The position numbers and the translations under genes were made by a program. Positions 46,307-54,305 of a stretch of 64,000 bases of DNA are shown here, piece by piece. The notes under the pieces are model-generated. The model saw only the letters and a program-made list of their open reading frames with translations. It did not search any database and had not been told where the DNA came from. How positions within the stretch are numbered: position 1 is the first letter of the stretch; each line of letters opens with the position of its first letter. This DNA comes from Rhizobium leguminosarum bv. viciae USDA 2370 (GTDB taxonomy: Bacteria; Pseudomonadota; Alphaproteobacteria; Rhizobiales; Rhizobiaceae), in assembly GCF_002008365.1 (NCBI RefSeq), contig NZ_MRDL01000025.1, forward strand, positions 381-64,380, written 5' to 3'.

Positions 46307-46885
46307 ATGAGCCGCAGCAATCGCGAGAGAACGGAACAGACGAGACAGGCGCTGATCGACGCCGGTCGGCGCCTCTTCGTCGAGAAAGGTTATGCCGAAA
46401 CCGCGACGCCGGAGATCGTGGCGGCGGCGGGAGTGACGCGTGGCGCGCTCTATCATCATTTTGAAGACAAGAAGGCGCTTTTTCGCGCGGTTATCGAATG
46501 CGAGGCGAAAGCGGTGGGCGAGGCCATCGAGGCGCGCTCGGCGTCTTACGACGCGCCGCGTGCCACGCTGATCGCCGGTGCCTCGGCCTATTTCGATGCG
46601 ATGAGGGCGGAAGGGCGCACGCGGCTGCTGCTGATCGAGGCACCTGCCGTTCTCGGCTTGTCGGCGACCGCGGCGATCGATGCAGAGAATGCGGAAGCGA
46701 CGCTGCGGGCAGGGCTTGCAGCCATGCTTCCGAAGGCCGGCGCTATGCTCGAACCGCTGACGTCGCTGCTATCGGCGGCCTTCGATCGCGCGGCGATCGC
46801 GATCGAGGCGGGCGCTGAGAGGCGGCATTACGAACAGGCGATCGCTGTTCTACTCGACGGCCTCGCCGATCATCTGTGGCGGTAG
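46307..46885 (+). CDS. TetR family transcriptional regulator
   Basis: 192 aa. N-terminal TetR DNA-binding domain ([34 protein letters not shown]) and C-terminal ligand domain. Divergent from the VOC gene with two shared palindromes in between, so it is probably that gene's repressor and its own. Its last 36 nt overlap the 3' end of the convergent nth gene. Confidence 0.93.
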   Translation: MSRSNRERTEQTRQALIDAGRRLFVEKGYAETATPEIVAAAGVTRGALYHHFEDKKALFRAVIECEAKAVGEAIEARSASYDAPRATLIAGASAYFDAMRAEGRTRLLLIEAPAVLGLSATAAIDAENAEATLRAGLAAMLPKAGAMLEPLTSLLSAAFDRAAIAIEAGAERRHYEQAIAVLLDGLADHLWR

Positions 46886-47632
46886 CTCGACGAGCGGCGC
46901 CGGCACATCCCAACTCTTCTCCGGCGATTTGCAGAGATCGGCAATGACGCAACGCTCGCATTCAGGCCGGCGCGCCTTGCAGGTGTAGCGACCATGCAAG
47001 ATCAGCCAGTGATGGGCGTGATAGAGGTAATGCTTCGGGATCACCTTCATCAGCCGCGCCTCGACCTCGTCTGGCGTCTTACCGGGGGCAAGCCTGATGC
47101 GATTGGCGATGCGGAAGATGTGCGTATCGACGGCCATCGTCGCCTGGCCGAAGGCCATGGACAGCACGACATTGGCGGTCTTGCGGCCGACGCCCGGCAA
47201 TCTCACCAGTTCGTCGCGCGTCTCCGGCACCTTGCCGCCGAATTGGTCGACCAGCATCTGTGAGAGCGCGATAACGTTTTTCGCCTTGTTGCGGTAGAGG
47301 CCGATCGTCCTGATGTAATCGCGCAGCCGCTCCTCGCCGAGATCGAGCATCTTTTCCGGCGTATCGGCAACCTTGAAGAGCGCGCGCGTCGCCTTGTTGA
47401 CGCCGACATCGGTCGCTTGCGCCGAAAGCGCGACGGCGACGACGAGCGTGAAGGGGTTGGTGTGCTCGAGCTCGCCCCTCGGTTCCGGCCGCTGCACCGA
47501 GAAGCGACGGAAGATTTCCTCTCGCTCGGCCAGTGAATAGGCGGTGCGCACCGCTGCCGCCGATTTGCGGCTGACGATCACTTTCGTATCCTGAGGCGTC
47601 TTGGTAACGGATTTGAGTTTCGGATTTGCCAT
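46850..47632 (-). CDS. nth: endonuclease III (DNA glycosylase/AP lyase)
   Basis: 260 aa. Base-excision repair enzyme acting on oxidised pyrimidines. Helix-hairpin-helix with catalytic Lys in LPGVGRKTANVVL, catalytic Asp in AVDTHIFRI, and the 4Fe-4S cluster CKARRPECERCVIADLC, with C-x6-C-x2-C-x5-C spacing as in E. coli Nth. ATG 47632 (MANPK) is chosen; the frame is open further upstream but would run into the divergent gene. A basic N-terminal extension of about 35 residues precedes the domain. Overlaps TetR tail-to-tail by 36 nt. Confidence 0.95.
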   Translation of the reverse strand: MANPKLKSVTKTPQDTKVIVSRKSAAAVRTAYSLAEREEIFRRFSVQRPEPRGELEHTNPFTLVVAVALSAQATDVGVNKATRALFKVADTPEKMLDLGEERLRDYIRTIGLYRNKAKNVIALSQMLVDQFGGKVPETRDELVRLPGVGRKTANVVLSMAFGQATMAVDTHIFRIANRIRLAPGKTPDEVEARLMKVIPKHYLYHAHHWLILHGRYTCKARRPECERCVIADLCKSPEKSWDVPAPLVELPPQMIGEAVE

Positions 47633-47654
47633 GGAAACTCTATACTCAGCAGCC

Positions 47655-48152
47655 ATGATGGAAAGCAACGCCGACAGCTCCAACGAGCAGCCTGTTTTCG
47701 CTGCCGAACTCTTTCCCCACCGGTCACTTGGCCGCCGGGGCTTCAAGGTGCTGCTTGCCCTGTCCGGTGCGGTCTGCTTCCTCTACGGCATGTTCTTCAT
47801 CGCGACAGGCGCCTGGCCGATAGGCTTCTTCTTCGGACTGGATTTCGTGCTTCTCTACGGCGCCTTCTGGCTGAATTACCGCTCCGGAAAAGCGCGCGAA
47901 CAGGTGACGGTGTCGCGTATGGACGTGTCGGTGCGCAAGTTTACGCCATCGGGACGGATGGTAGAGCATCATTTCAATCCGTTCTGGGCACGCTTCCTCG
48001 TTCGCCGGCACCAGGAGATCGGCATTCTTTCCATGCATATCTTCGGTGAGGGTCGGCGCACGGATATTGGCTCCTTCCTCAATCCCGACGATCGCGAAAG
48101 CTTCGCCAAGGCCTTCAAGGGAGCACTGGCGACGGTCAAGCAGCGGATCTGA
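47655..48152 (+). CDS. DUF2244 domain-containing membrane protein
   Basis: 165 aa. Two adjacent hydrophobic segments (about 30-75: VLLALSGAVCFLYGMFF and GFFFGLDFVLLYGAFWL), followed by a soluble beta-rich part ending GSFLNPDDRESFAKAFKGAL. This is the DUF2244 layout; function unknown. Starts 22 nt from the divergent nth start, an arrangement common in alphaproteobacteria as I recall. ATG 47655 or 47658; no clear ribosome binding site. Confidence 0.85.
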   Translation: MMESNADSSNEQPVFAAELFPHRSLGRRGFKVLLALSGAVCFLYGMFFIATGAWPIGFFFGLDFVLLYGAFWLNYRSGKAREQVTVSRMDVSVRKFTPSGRMVEHHFNPFWARFLVRRHQEIGILSMHIFGEGRRTDIGSFLNPDDRESFAKAFKGALATVKQRI

Positions 48153-48154
48153 GC

Positions 48155-48257
48155 TAGAGCGGTTCAGCTTTTCACGGAAGCGCAGAACCGCTCTAGCTTT
48201 TGCTTTTACGCAATTCCGGACGGAAAACCGCTTCGCACTTTTCCTGGAATTGCTCTA
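48155..48257. repeat. palindromic repeat family B, copy 2
   Basis: Stem 1 TAGAGCGGTTC / GAACCGCTCTA, then arms GCAATTCC / GGAATTGC around the core GAAAACCGCTTCGCACTTTT, ending GCTCTA. Near-identical to 21777-21880. Begins 2 nt after the DUF2244 stop codon. Confidence 0.8.
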
Positions 48258-48331
48258 TCCAGCGGCTACGCAAGAATCGGGTGGTTTGCTCACCCCCTAT
48301 TGACTATCTCCTTGTGACAAGGAGAAAGACG

Positions 48332-49204
48332 ATGAATATGATTGCCAACCTGCAGACAGACATCACGCCTGACGGCCCTGATTATGACATTGTCCGTCGG
48401 GTAATCGAACTCATCACCGAGGATTACCGCGACCAGCCTTCGCTGGAGGCGATCGCGGCACGGCTCAACCAGTCGCCGACCCAGCTGCAGAAGACCTTCA
48501 CCCGGTGGGCCGGCCTGTCGCCCAAGGGCTTCCTGCAGGCGGTGACGCTCGACCACGCCAAGCGATTGCTGCGTGGGGAAGACATGCCGTTGCTCGAGAC
48601 CTCGATTGAGGTCGGTCTCTCCGGGCCGAGCCGCCTGCACGACCTCTTCGTCACGCATGAGGCGATGTCGCCCGGAGAATGGAAGGCGAAGGGCGGTGGT
48701 CTCACCATCCGCTACGGCTTCCACATCTGCCCCTTCGGCGTGGCGTTGATCATGGTGACCGACCGCGGCCTTGCCGGCCTTGCCTTCAGCGATTCCGGCG
48801 ACGAGCGGGCCTGCCTCGAGGATATGACTTGCCGCTGGCCGAATGCCTGTTATGTCGAAGACCTGCAGGCGACGGTTCCCTATGCCGCCCGCATCTTCGA
48901 GCCCGGCAAATGGTCCTCGGACCAGCCGCTGCGTGTCGTGTTGATCGGCACGGACTTCCAGGTGCGCGTCTGGCAGAGCCTGTTGAAAATCCCGTTCGGC
49001 AAGGCGGTCACCTATTCCGATATCGCCAACGATATCGGCCGGCCGACGGCGCAACGCGCCGTTGGTGCGGCGGTCGGGGCAAACCCGATCTCCTTCGTGG
49101 TGCCCTGCCATCGGGCGCTCGGCAAGAATGGCGCGCTGACGGGCTACCATTGGGGCCTCACCCGCAAACGGGCGATGCTCGGCTGGGAATCGGCGCACGC
49201 CTGA
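48332..49204 (+). CDS. AraC-type HTH fused to methylated-DNA-protein-cysteine methyltransferase
   Basis: 290 aa. Residues about 20-110 form an AraC helix-turn-helix; about 125-290 the O6-alkylguanine-DNA methyltransferase, with acceptor Cys259 in VVPCHR. It lacks the N-terminal zinc-cysteine phosphotriester domain of full-length Ada. AAGGAG lies 7 nt before ATG 48332; the longer frame comes from repeat B. It repairs alkylated guanine by self-methylation and may regulate its own expression. It could be annotated as Ada-like; the missing sensor domain argues against classical Ada control. Confidence 0.9.
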   Translation: MNMIANLQTDITPDGPDYDIVRRVIELITEDYRDQPSLEAIAARLNQSPTQLQKTFTRWAGLSPKGFLQAVTLDHAKRLLRGEDMPLLETSIEVGLSGPSRLHDLFVTHEAMSPGEWKAKGGGLTIRYGFHICPFGVALIMVTDRGLAGLAFSDSGDERACLEDMTCRWPNACYVEDLQATVPYAARIFEPGKWSSDQPLRVVLIGTDFQVRVWQSLLKIPFGKAVTYSDIANDIGRPTAQRAVGAAVGANPISFVVPCHRALGKNGALTGYHWGLTRKRAMLGWESAHA

Positions 49205-49239
49205 GCGGGTTTCCTGGGCGGAGGCCGGTCATTCGCCGC

Positions 49240-50265
49240 TTATCGCTCCGGCAGTTCTCCCTGCTGGGGAGAAGTGGCAGACGGTGATGTCTCGGCCAGT
49301 TCCAGCAATGCCCGGGCAGCACTTTCGTCGGTGATCAGCGTGTTGCAGCCGATGCGCTTGATCGTCGCACGGATTGCCACGGCCCGATGGGCGCCGCCGG
49401 AGGAGAGCACGATGTGCTTGGCCTCCTTCAGCGTGTCGAGATCGACGGACATGACGCGCCGATTGATCGAATGATCGACCGAATTGCCGTCCCTGTCGAG
49501 GAAGTTGAACATCGTGTCGCAGACGCAGCCGGCATCGATCAATTGCTGCAACTCGGCCTTTGATATCCAGCCCTCCGACAGCGAGGTCGAATGCGGGCCG
49601 ATATCGCCGCAGCTGACGATCGCCAGATCGAGGTTCTCGGCGAGGCGATAGATCGTGTCCAGCCCGCATTTCTCGATCAGATTGCGCTTGGTCTCGATGG
49701 AATCGACGAGAAGCGGCGCCAGGAACATGTAGCATTCGGCGCCGAGCTGGTTTGCCAGCCGCCATGTGTAATCGATCGGGTTCGTCTGGTGCACGGCGAC
49801 GATGCCGCCGAGCAGCGAGACGACCTTGCAATTGGCGCGGCGCGGCGGCCGGAAGCTCGACAGCGAGGCGGTCATGGTGCGGCCCCAGCCGACGCCGATG
49901 GTATAGTCGTCGGGGATGGCTTCGGAGAGGAACTGGCCAAGCGCCAGGCCGACATTTTTAGCCAGCGAATTGACGTCACCATTGACCGGCGCAGGGACGA
50001 CGATCGCCTCATCGAGGCCATAGGCACGCTCCAGCTTCACCGAAAGTTCAACGCAGTCGCCGATCGAATCGTTGATCCAGATCTGGACTTCGCTGCGCTT
50101 CATCGCCTCGTCGAGCAGACGGATCACCGTCGTGCGGCTGATGCCGAGCTGTTCGGCCACATCCTTCTGGGTCAGGCCCTCGTTGTAATAGAGCCATGCC
50201 GCCCTTAGCCGCAGCGAGGATGCCTCCGAATAGGCCGTGTGCGTGCCGCGTTTGAGCTTGACCAC
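49240..50265 (-). CDS. SorC/DeoR-type sugar-binding transcriptional regulator
   Basis: 341 aa. N-terminal helix-turn-helix (YYNEGLTQKDVAEQLGISRTTVIRLL, about 27-55) and the SorC effector domain (GVGWGRTMTASLSSF; CDTMFNFLDRDGN). GTG start at 50265 with GGAGG upstream. Divergent from the transaldolase gene across a 405-nt region, so it may control central sugar-phosphate metabolism. A palindrome TGACA-CTTA-TGTCA is at 50353-50366. Confidence 0.91.
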   Translation of the reverse strand: MVKLKRGTHTAYSEASSLRLRAAWLYYNEGLTQKDVAEQLGISRTTVIRLLDEAMKRSEVQIWINDSIGDCVELSVKLERAYGLDEAIVVPAPVNGDVNSLAKNVGLALGQFLSEAIPDDYTIGVGWGRTMTASLSSFRPPRRANCKVVSLLGGIVAVHQTNPIDYTWRLANQLGAECYMFLAPLLVDSIETKRNLIEKCGLDTIYRLAENLDLAIVSCGDIGPHSTSLSEGWISKAELQQLIDAGCVCDTMFNFLDRDGNSVDHSINRRVMSVDLDTLKEAKHIVLSSGGAHRAVAIRATIKRIGCNTLITDESAARALLELAETSPSATSPQQGELPER

Positions 50266-50352
50266 ATCTCCTCCGCACGATTTCCTGCCCTAGATCCCTC
50301 ATGGGATGAAAGGCCTTAGCGACGCTTTTGTTGCCGGGGATAATGACGGGCG

Positions 50353-50366
50353 TGACACTTATGTCA
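50353..50366. promoter_or_regulatory. candidate SorC operator
   Basis: Perfect arms TGACA and TGTCA around CTTA, 88 nt upstream of the SorC start and just before the tal promoter candidate. An ATGTCC half-site follows at 50381-50386. Confidence 0.35.
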
Positions 50367-50386
50367 ATTGAAATGCACAAATGTCC

Positions 50387-50415
50387 TTGACTTTTCGTTA
50401 GGCGAACGGCGATAG
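50387..50415 (+). promoter_or_regulatory. candidate promoter of transaldolase
   Basis: TTGACT, 17-nt spacer, CGATAG. The -35 is good and the -10 weak. It would give a leader of about 250 nt before tal. Confidence 0.3.
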
Positions 50416-50495
50416 TCCGGGTGACACACGTCGTTCTTGTCCGTCCGAGGAGGACATAGTGCGGGCATGCCGAAAGTCACGACCGGCCTTCCAGC

Positions 50496-50567
50496 CGCAA
50501 GCGGCATCGCTTGCGTTCGGGAACACGGCTACCGTCCTTCACGTTTGTGAATCATCCGTGACGGATG
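50496..50567 (+). other. two hairpins in the transaldolase leader
   Basis: Hairpin 1: CGCAAGCG / CGCTTGCG with a GCAT loop (50496-50515). Hairpin 2: CATCCG / CGGATG with a TGA loop (50553-50567). They lie in the 405-nt gap 50266-50670, which holds no gene I can support. A structured 5' leader is possible; no known riboswitch class was recognised. Confidence 0.35.
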
Positions 50568-50670
50568 CGCGCATTTTCGCCTGCAGCATGCAAACAACCT
50601 GTCGGTAGATCACCTTTGCCCGGCGGAACTCGCGCCGGTCGCAGCCCAAGTTCAACAAGGATTATTGACC

Positions 50671-51636
50671 ATGACATCCAAGCTTGACCAACTCCGCGAG
50701 ATTACCACCGTGGTCGCCGATACCGGCGACATCGAAGCCGTCGCACGCCTGAAGCCTGTGGATTGCACGACGAACCCGAGCATCGTGCTCAAGGCTCTCG
50801 GCACGCCGATGTTTGCTGACGCCATCAAGGAAGCCGTCGCCTGGGGCAAGAAACAGGGCGGCAATCCCGAAGCCGTTTCATCAGCCGTCGCCGATCGTCT
50901 CGCCATCTCCGTCGGCGCAGCCCTGGTGAAGCTCGTCCCAGGCCGCGTCTCGACCGAAGTCGACGCCGATCTTTCCTTCGATACCGAGGCTTCGCTTGCC
51001 AAGGCGCGCGCAATCATCGCCGCCTACAAGGATCGCGGCATCGGCCAGGACCGCATCCTCATCAAGCTCGCTTCCACCTGGGAAGGCATCCGCGCCGCGG
51101 AAGTCCTGCAGAAGGAGGGCATTGACTGCAACCTGACGCTTCTTTTCAGCAAGGCCCAGGCGATCGCTTGCGCCGACGCCAAAGTGTTCCTGATCTCGCC
51201 CTTCGTCGGCCGCATCCTCGACTGGTACAAGAAGTCGACCGGCAAGGACTACACTGCCGAGGAAGATCCGGGCGTCATCTCCGTCCGTGAAATCTACAAC
51301 TACTACAAGGCGAACGACATCAAGACGATCGTCATGGGCGCCTCCTTCCGCAGCGCCGGCGAAATCGAAGCCCTTGCCGGCTGCGACCGCCTGACCATCA
51401 GCCCGAACCTGCTCGACGAGCTGGCCAAGGATGAAGGCAAGCTGGAGCGCAAGCTCTTGCCGGACAGCCGCAAGCCGGATCCGAAGGTCTCGGTCGACGA
51501 GAAGACCTTCCGCTGGATGATGAACGAAGATGCGATGGCGACGGAAAAACTCGCCGAGGGCATCCGCGCCTTCGCCAAGGATCTGGGAACGTTGCGCACC
51601 ATGGTGCAGAAGGAACTGCAGCTCGCCGCCGCCTGA
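50671..51636 (+). CDS. tal: transaldolase
   Basis: 321 aa TalB-type transaldolase of the non-oxidative pentose-phosphate pathway, transferring dihydroxyacetone from sedoheptulose-7-phosphate to glyceraldehyde-3-phosphate. The Schiff-base residue is Lys132 in [11 protein letters not shown], the same number as in E. coli TalB; N-terminal [10 protein letters not shown] and TTNPSI are conserved. ATG 50671 is preferred to TTG 50665. Single-gene unit ended by a terminator at 51658-51691. Confidence 0.96.
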   Translation: MTSKLDQLREITTVVADTGDIEAVARLKPVDCTTNPSIVLKALGTPMFADAIKEAVAWGKKQGGNPEAVSSAVADRLAISVGAALVKLVPGRVSTEVDADLSFDTEASLAKARAIIAAYKDRGIGQDRILIKLASTWEGIRAAEVLQKEGIDCNLTLLFSKAQAIACADAKVFLISPFVGRILDWYKKSTGKDYTAEEDPGVISVREIYNYYKANDIKTIVMGASFRSAGEIEALAGCDRLTISPNLLDELAKDEGKLERKLLPDSRKPDPKVSVDEKTFRWMMNEDAMATEKLAEGIRAFAKDLGTLRTMVQKELQLAAA

Positions 51637-51657
51637 TAAGGCACGGCATGCAATCGG

Positions 51658-51691
51658 AGGCGCGGCTGCCGGCTGGCAGGCGCGCCTTTTT
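51658..51691 (+). terminator. rho-independent terminator after tal
   Basis: Stem AGGCGCG / CGCGCCT closes a 16-nt loop that can itself pair in part, followed by TTTTT. Located 22 nt after the tal stop. Confidence 0.8.
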
Positions 51692-51729
51692 CGTGGTGTT
51701 ATCAAGCGCATATGCTGTCGGAGACCGAT

Positions 51730-52398
51730 ATGGCGGATGAGGAACGAGCAAATTCGCTGGCGGCATTTGCCTACAAGCATGCGAGCTTCATCATCGCCGC
51801 CCTTGCCGGACTGGTGGTCTTCCTGCTTCTGACGTCGCGCGACGTCAGCGCCGGCAACATCCTGTTCGGCTGGAATGTCAGCGCTGGCGTTTTTGTGGCT
51901 CTCAGCTGGCGCAAGATGCTGCGGGCGACGGTCGAAAGCATCCGGAAACGCTCCGCGGATCTCGACTTCTCCGACACCGTCCTCTTGGCTCTTTCGATCG
52001 GTGCGGCACTTGCCAGCATCGCCGGCATCGGCTTGGAGCTCCACTCGATCAAGGAGGCGGCACCTGACGTCGCGCTGGCGCGGGCAGGTGCCGCGGTTCT
52101 GACGATCCTGATCTCCTGGATCTTCCTGCATACGCTCTTCACCATCCACTATGCCCATTATTTCTATGGCGGGGCGGACGAGGAGGGCGGGCTCAAGTTT
52201 CCCGACGGGATTGAAGAGCCCGGTTACTGGGATTTCCTCTATTTCTCCTTCACCATCGGCGTTGCCGCACAAACGGCGGATGTCGCGGTCAGTTCGACCA
52301 GCATGCGCAAGCTGACGCTGTTGCATGCCGTGCTATCGTTTCTGTTCAATACGACGATCCTGGCGCTGGCGATCAATGTCGGGGCGAGCCTGCTTTAG
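51730..52398 (+). CDS. DUF1345 domain-containing membrane protein
   Basis: 222 aa with about five hydrophobic segments and the DUF1345 signature region LHTLFTIHYAHYFYGG and DFLYFSFTIGVAAQTADV near the C terminus. GGAGA lies 5 nt before ATG 51730; an in-frame ATG at 51712 is less well placed. Inner-membrane protein of unknown function; the last conserved region resembles ion-channel pore segments, which is only a resemblance. Confidence 0.87.
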   Translation: MADEERANSLAAFAYKHASFIIAALAGLVVFLLLTSRDVSAGNILFGWNVSAGVFVALSWRKMLRATVESIRKRSADLDFSDTVLLALSIGAALASIAGIGLELHSIKEAAPDVALARAGAAVLTILISWIFLHTLFTIHYAHYFYGGADEEGGLKFPDGIEEPGYWDFLYFSFTIGVAAQTADVAVSSTSMRKLTLLHAVLSFLFNTTILALAINVGASLL

Positions 52399-52408
52399 AC
52401 ATCAAAAA

Positions 52409-52459
52409 AGCAGAACACGATGCAATGCGAAAACCGCTCACACTTTTAGGCATCATGCT
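52409..52459. repeat. family B-like hairpin with different arms (copy 4)
   Basis: A variant of the family B core (GAAAACCGCTCACACTTTTAGG) is flanked by GATGC (52419-52423) and GCATC (52450-52454), with outer AGCA/TGCT. The core is conserved while the stem arms differ from the GCAATTCC type. The right arm contains the TGA stop of the anti-sigma gene. It lies between convergent DUF1345 and anti-sigma genes. Confidence 0.55.
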
Positions 52460-53253
52460 CTCGCCGCCGCCCTGAAGAAGGACTCGAACTCGGCCAGGTC
52501 GCCGGCGGCGACATCCGAAATCGCCCAGAACACGAGCCCGCCATCCGACCATTGCGTCATGTTGTAGCCGTCATGCACCGTCGTCGTCTGCACGGCCGAT
52601 GCCGCCGGCCAGATGAACAGGTTGATGACATGGCCATGGCGCCGGTAGACGAGGGCCGCAACGGCGCGATCGCCGATATAGTCGACACGTCCGCCGACCA
52701 GCGGAAAGCCATCCTTGGCGAGATCGCTGACCGGCGGCGAAAAATCGATCTTGCCGTTGAACCAAGGTTTTACTGTATGCTGATCCGAGGTTAGCACGTC
52801 GGTCAGATGATCGGCCATCATCGACCTGACATGGCTTGCCATGATCTGGTCCTGCAAAAGCACGGTCTGCGACGGCGCGTTGACAAATAGGATGGCGCCT
52901 GCCGCCAGGACGGCGAGCGAAGGCACGAAGCTCCATTGCCGAATGAAATCCAAGGCACGGCGCCAGACAGGCGCCTGGCGCGGCGGGGACAGGCTGGACG
53001 CCGCCGCTGCCTGTTCGAACGACAACATCGACAGGACCTGCGAACGCAGTGCCTCCGGCGGTCGCCACTTGACACCATCATGATCGATGATCTCTCTCAC
53101 GGCACGGACGCTTTCCATCTCCGCGCTGCAATGCGCGCAGGTGGCAAGATGATCCTCGAATTGCGCTGCATGGGCGGAATCCAGCTCGCCATCGACAAAG
53201 CCGTGCAGCATGACGCGCCATTCCGGGCAGCTTTTCCGTTGGGCTTCACTCAT
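52453..53253 (-). CDS. membrane-bound zinc-finger anti-sigma factor
   Basis: 266 aa. N-terminal zinc-finger anti-sigma domain with HLATCAHC (H-x3-C-x2-C), about residues 10-60. One membrane helix follows (WSFVPSLAVLAAGAILFV, about 100-118), then a C-terminal domain of about 140 residues, presumably periplasmic. It binds and silences the ECF sigma encoded just before it. ATG 53253 overlaps the sigma stop by 4 nt (ATGA), the usual coupling. The periplasmic part would sense the signal; its ligand is unknown. Confidence 0.9.
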   Translation of the reverse strand: MSEAQRKSCPEWRVMLHGFVDGELDSAHAAQFEDHLATCAHCSAEMESVRAVREIIDHDGVKWRPPEALRSQVLSMLSFEQAAAASSLSPPRQAPVWRRALDFIRQWSFVPSLAVLAAGAILFVNAPSQTVLLQDQIMASHVRSMMADHLTDVLTSDQHTVKPWFNGKIDFSPPVSDLAKDGFPLVGGRVDYIGDRAVAALVYRRHGHVINLFIWPAASAVQTTTVHDGYNMTQWSDGGLVFWAISDVAAGDLAEFESFFRAAARA

Positions 53254-54002
53254 CCTGCGGTCTCGCTCTTGTTGCATGCATCCCAGGCTTCGCCAAAGTC
53301 ACGCCGCGCCCTGGCAAGTCGCGACATGACAGTGCCAATCGGCGCATCGATGATCTCGGCGATCTGCCGGTAGGAGAGATCCTCAAGCTCGCGCAAGACA
53401 AGAATTTCCCGCATCGCCTCCGGCAGCCGGCTGATAACAGCGCGCACGCGCTGCTGCTCGCTTCGCCGGATCGTTTCTGTCTCCGGCGAATCCTCCTCCG
53501 AGGCGATCTGGTACTCACCACCCTCATCAGGGTCAGCGTAGCCATCATTGCCCATAGGCTGCTCGAACCGCGCCTTGCGGCGATCCTGCTGGCGCCAGAC
53601 ATGGCAGCAGTTCCTCACGATGGCAAAGAGCCACGCGCGCGGATCGCCGCCACGATAGGTTTCGAAATTGCGGTAGGCGCGCAAGAACGCTTCCTGCACA
53701 ATATCCTGTGCGGCATCTGCGTCGCGGCTGAGGAAGCGGGCAAAATTATAGGCCGCGTCAAGATGCGGAACGATCATGTCCTGAAAGCGCTGCATGAACT
53801 CGTGCTGCATGGTCGCATCCGCCGTCGAAGCGATCGGATCGCTGCTCGATTTTTCCGAGACCATGAGGTGCAATAGGCGGCCCACGCCGCCGAGAAACTC
53901 CGCTAGCGTTGATGGCCGAATGCGGGTTCTTGACGCGTGCCGGGCCAACAGCAGCGTCCAATCGGTCGATCCGACGGGATAGGTGATCTGAGCGTTTGTC
54001 AT
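53250..54002 (-). CDS. ECF sigma factor (RpoE/SigE type)
   Basis: 250 aa. Region 2 (FARFLSRDADAAQDIVQEAFLRAYRNF; GGDPRAWLFAIVRN) and region 4 (LPEAMREILVLRELEDLSYRQIAEI; PIGTVMSRLARAR) are clear. There is an N-terminal extension of about 60 residues before region 2 that most ECF factors lack; a later start (ATG 53864) would remove most of it. GGGAGG lies right before the tandem ATGs at 54005/54002. Co-encoded with its anti-sigma. A GGAATAA-N15-GGTCTAG promoter-like sequence lies upstream and is mirrored before the divergent MBL operon. Confidence 0.92.
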   Translation of the reverse strand: MTNAQITYPVGSTDWTLLLARHASRTRIRPSTLAEFLGGVGRLLHLMVSEKSSSDPIASTADATMQHEFMQRFQDMIVPHLDAAYNFARFLSRDADAAQDIVQEAFLRAYRNFETYRGGDPRAWLFAIVRNCCHVWRQQDRRKARFEQPMGNDGYADPDEGGEYQIASEEDSPETETIRRSEQQRVRAVISRLPEAMREILVLRELEDLSYRQIAEIIDAPIGTVMSRLARARRDFGEAWDACNKSETAG

Positions 54003-54074
54003 CATCCTCCCTGCCTCAACAGCAGCCGAATTTAGGCGTGAGACCGGCAGGCATGCAATGCGGTCCCTTGCCGT

Positions 54075-54103
54075 CTAGACCGATCGGCACGCGGTTTTAT
54101 TCC
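54075..54103 (-). promoter_or_regulatory. candidate ECF-dependent promoter of the sigma/anti-sigma operon
   Basis: Read on the minus strand: GGAATAA, 15-nt spacer, GGTCTAG. The same elements with the same spacing occur at 54204-54232 on the other strand. The -10 end is 73 nt upstream of the sigma start. Fits autoregulation. Confidence 0.65.
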
Positions 54104-54203
54104 ACGCCGGCGCCGATTTTTCTGCACGCAGCGGGATACCGGTCGCGCGCGATAGAAATTACGTTTGTTTTTCAATCACTTGAAGAAATAGCGCTGGAGA
54201 TCG

Positions 54204-54232
54204 GGAATAAGCGTTCCTTGCCGGCGATCTAG
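54204..54232 (+). promoter_or_regulatory. candidate ECF-dependent promoter of the MBL-TPR-DoxX operon
   Basis: GGAATAA, 15-nt spacer, GATCTAG, ending 74 nt before the MBL start codon. It matches the divergent element at 54075-54103 in 13 of 14 motif positions while the spacers differ. The rest of the 303-nt gap 54003-54305 shows nothing else I can call. Confidence 0.65.
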
Positions 54233-54305
54233 TTCGTCAGCGAGGACATATGAGCAATAGCCGTCTTCGCCACCAGAAATGCCATCAACAAGAGGAGGCA
54301 TATTC

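Noticed and set aside
53246..53602. Minus-strand frame inside the ECF sigma gene
   Set aside because: Overlaps sigma region 4 in another frame; the sigma motifs and ATGA coupling to anti-sigma identify the real gene.
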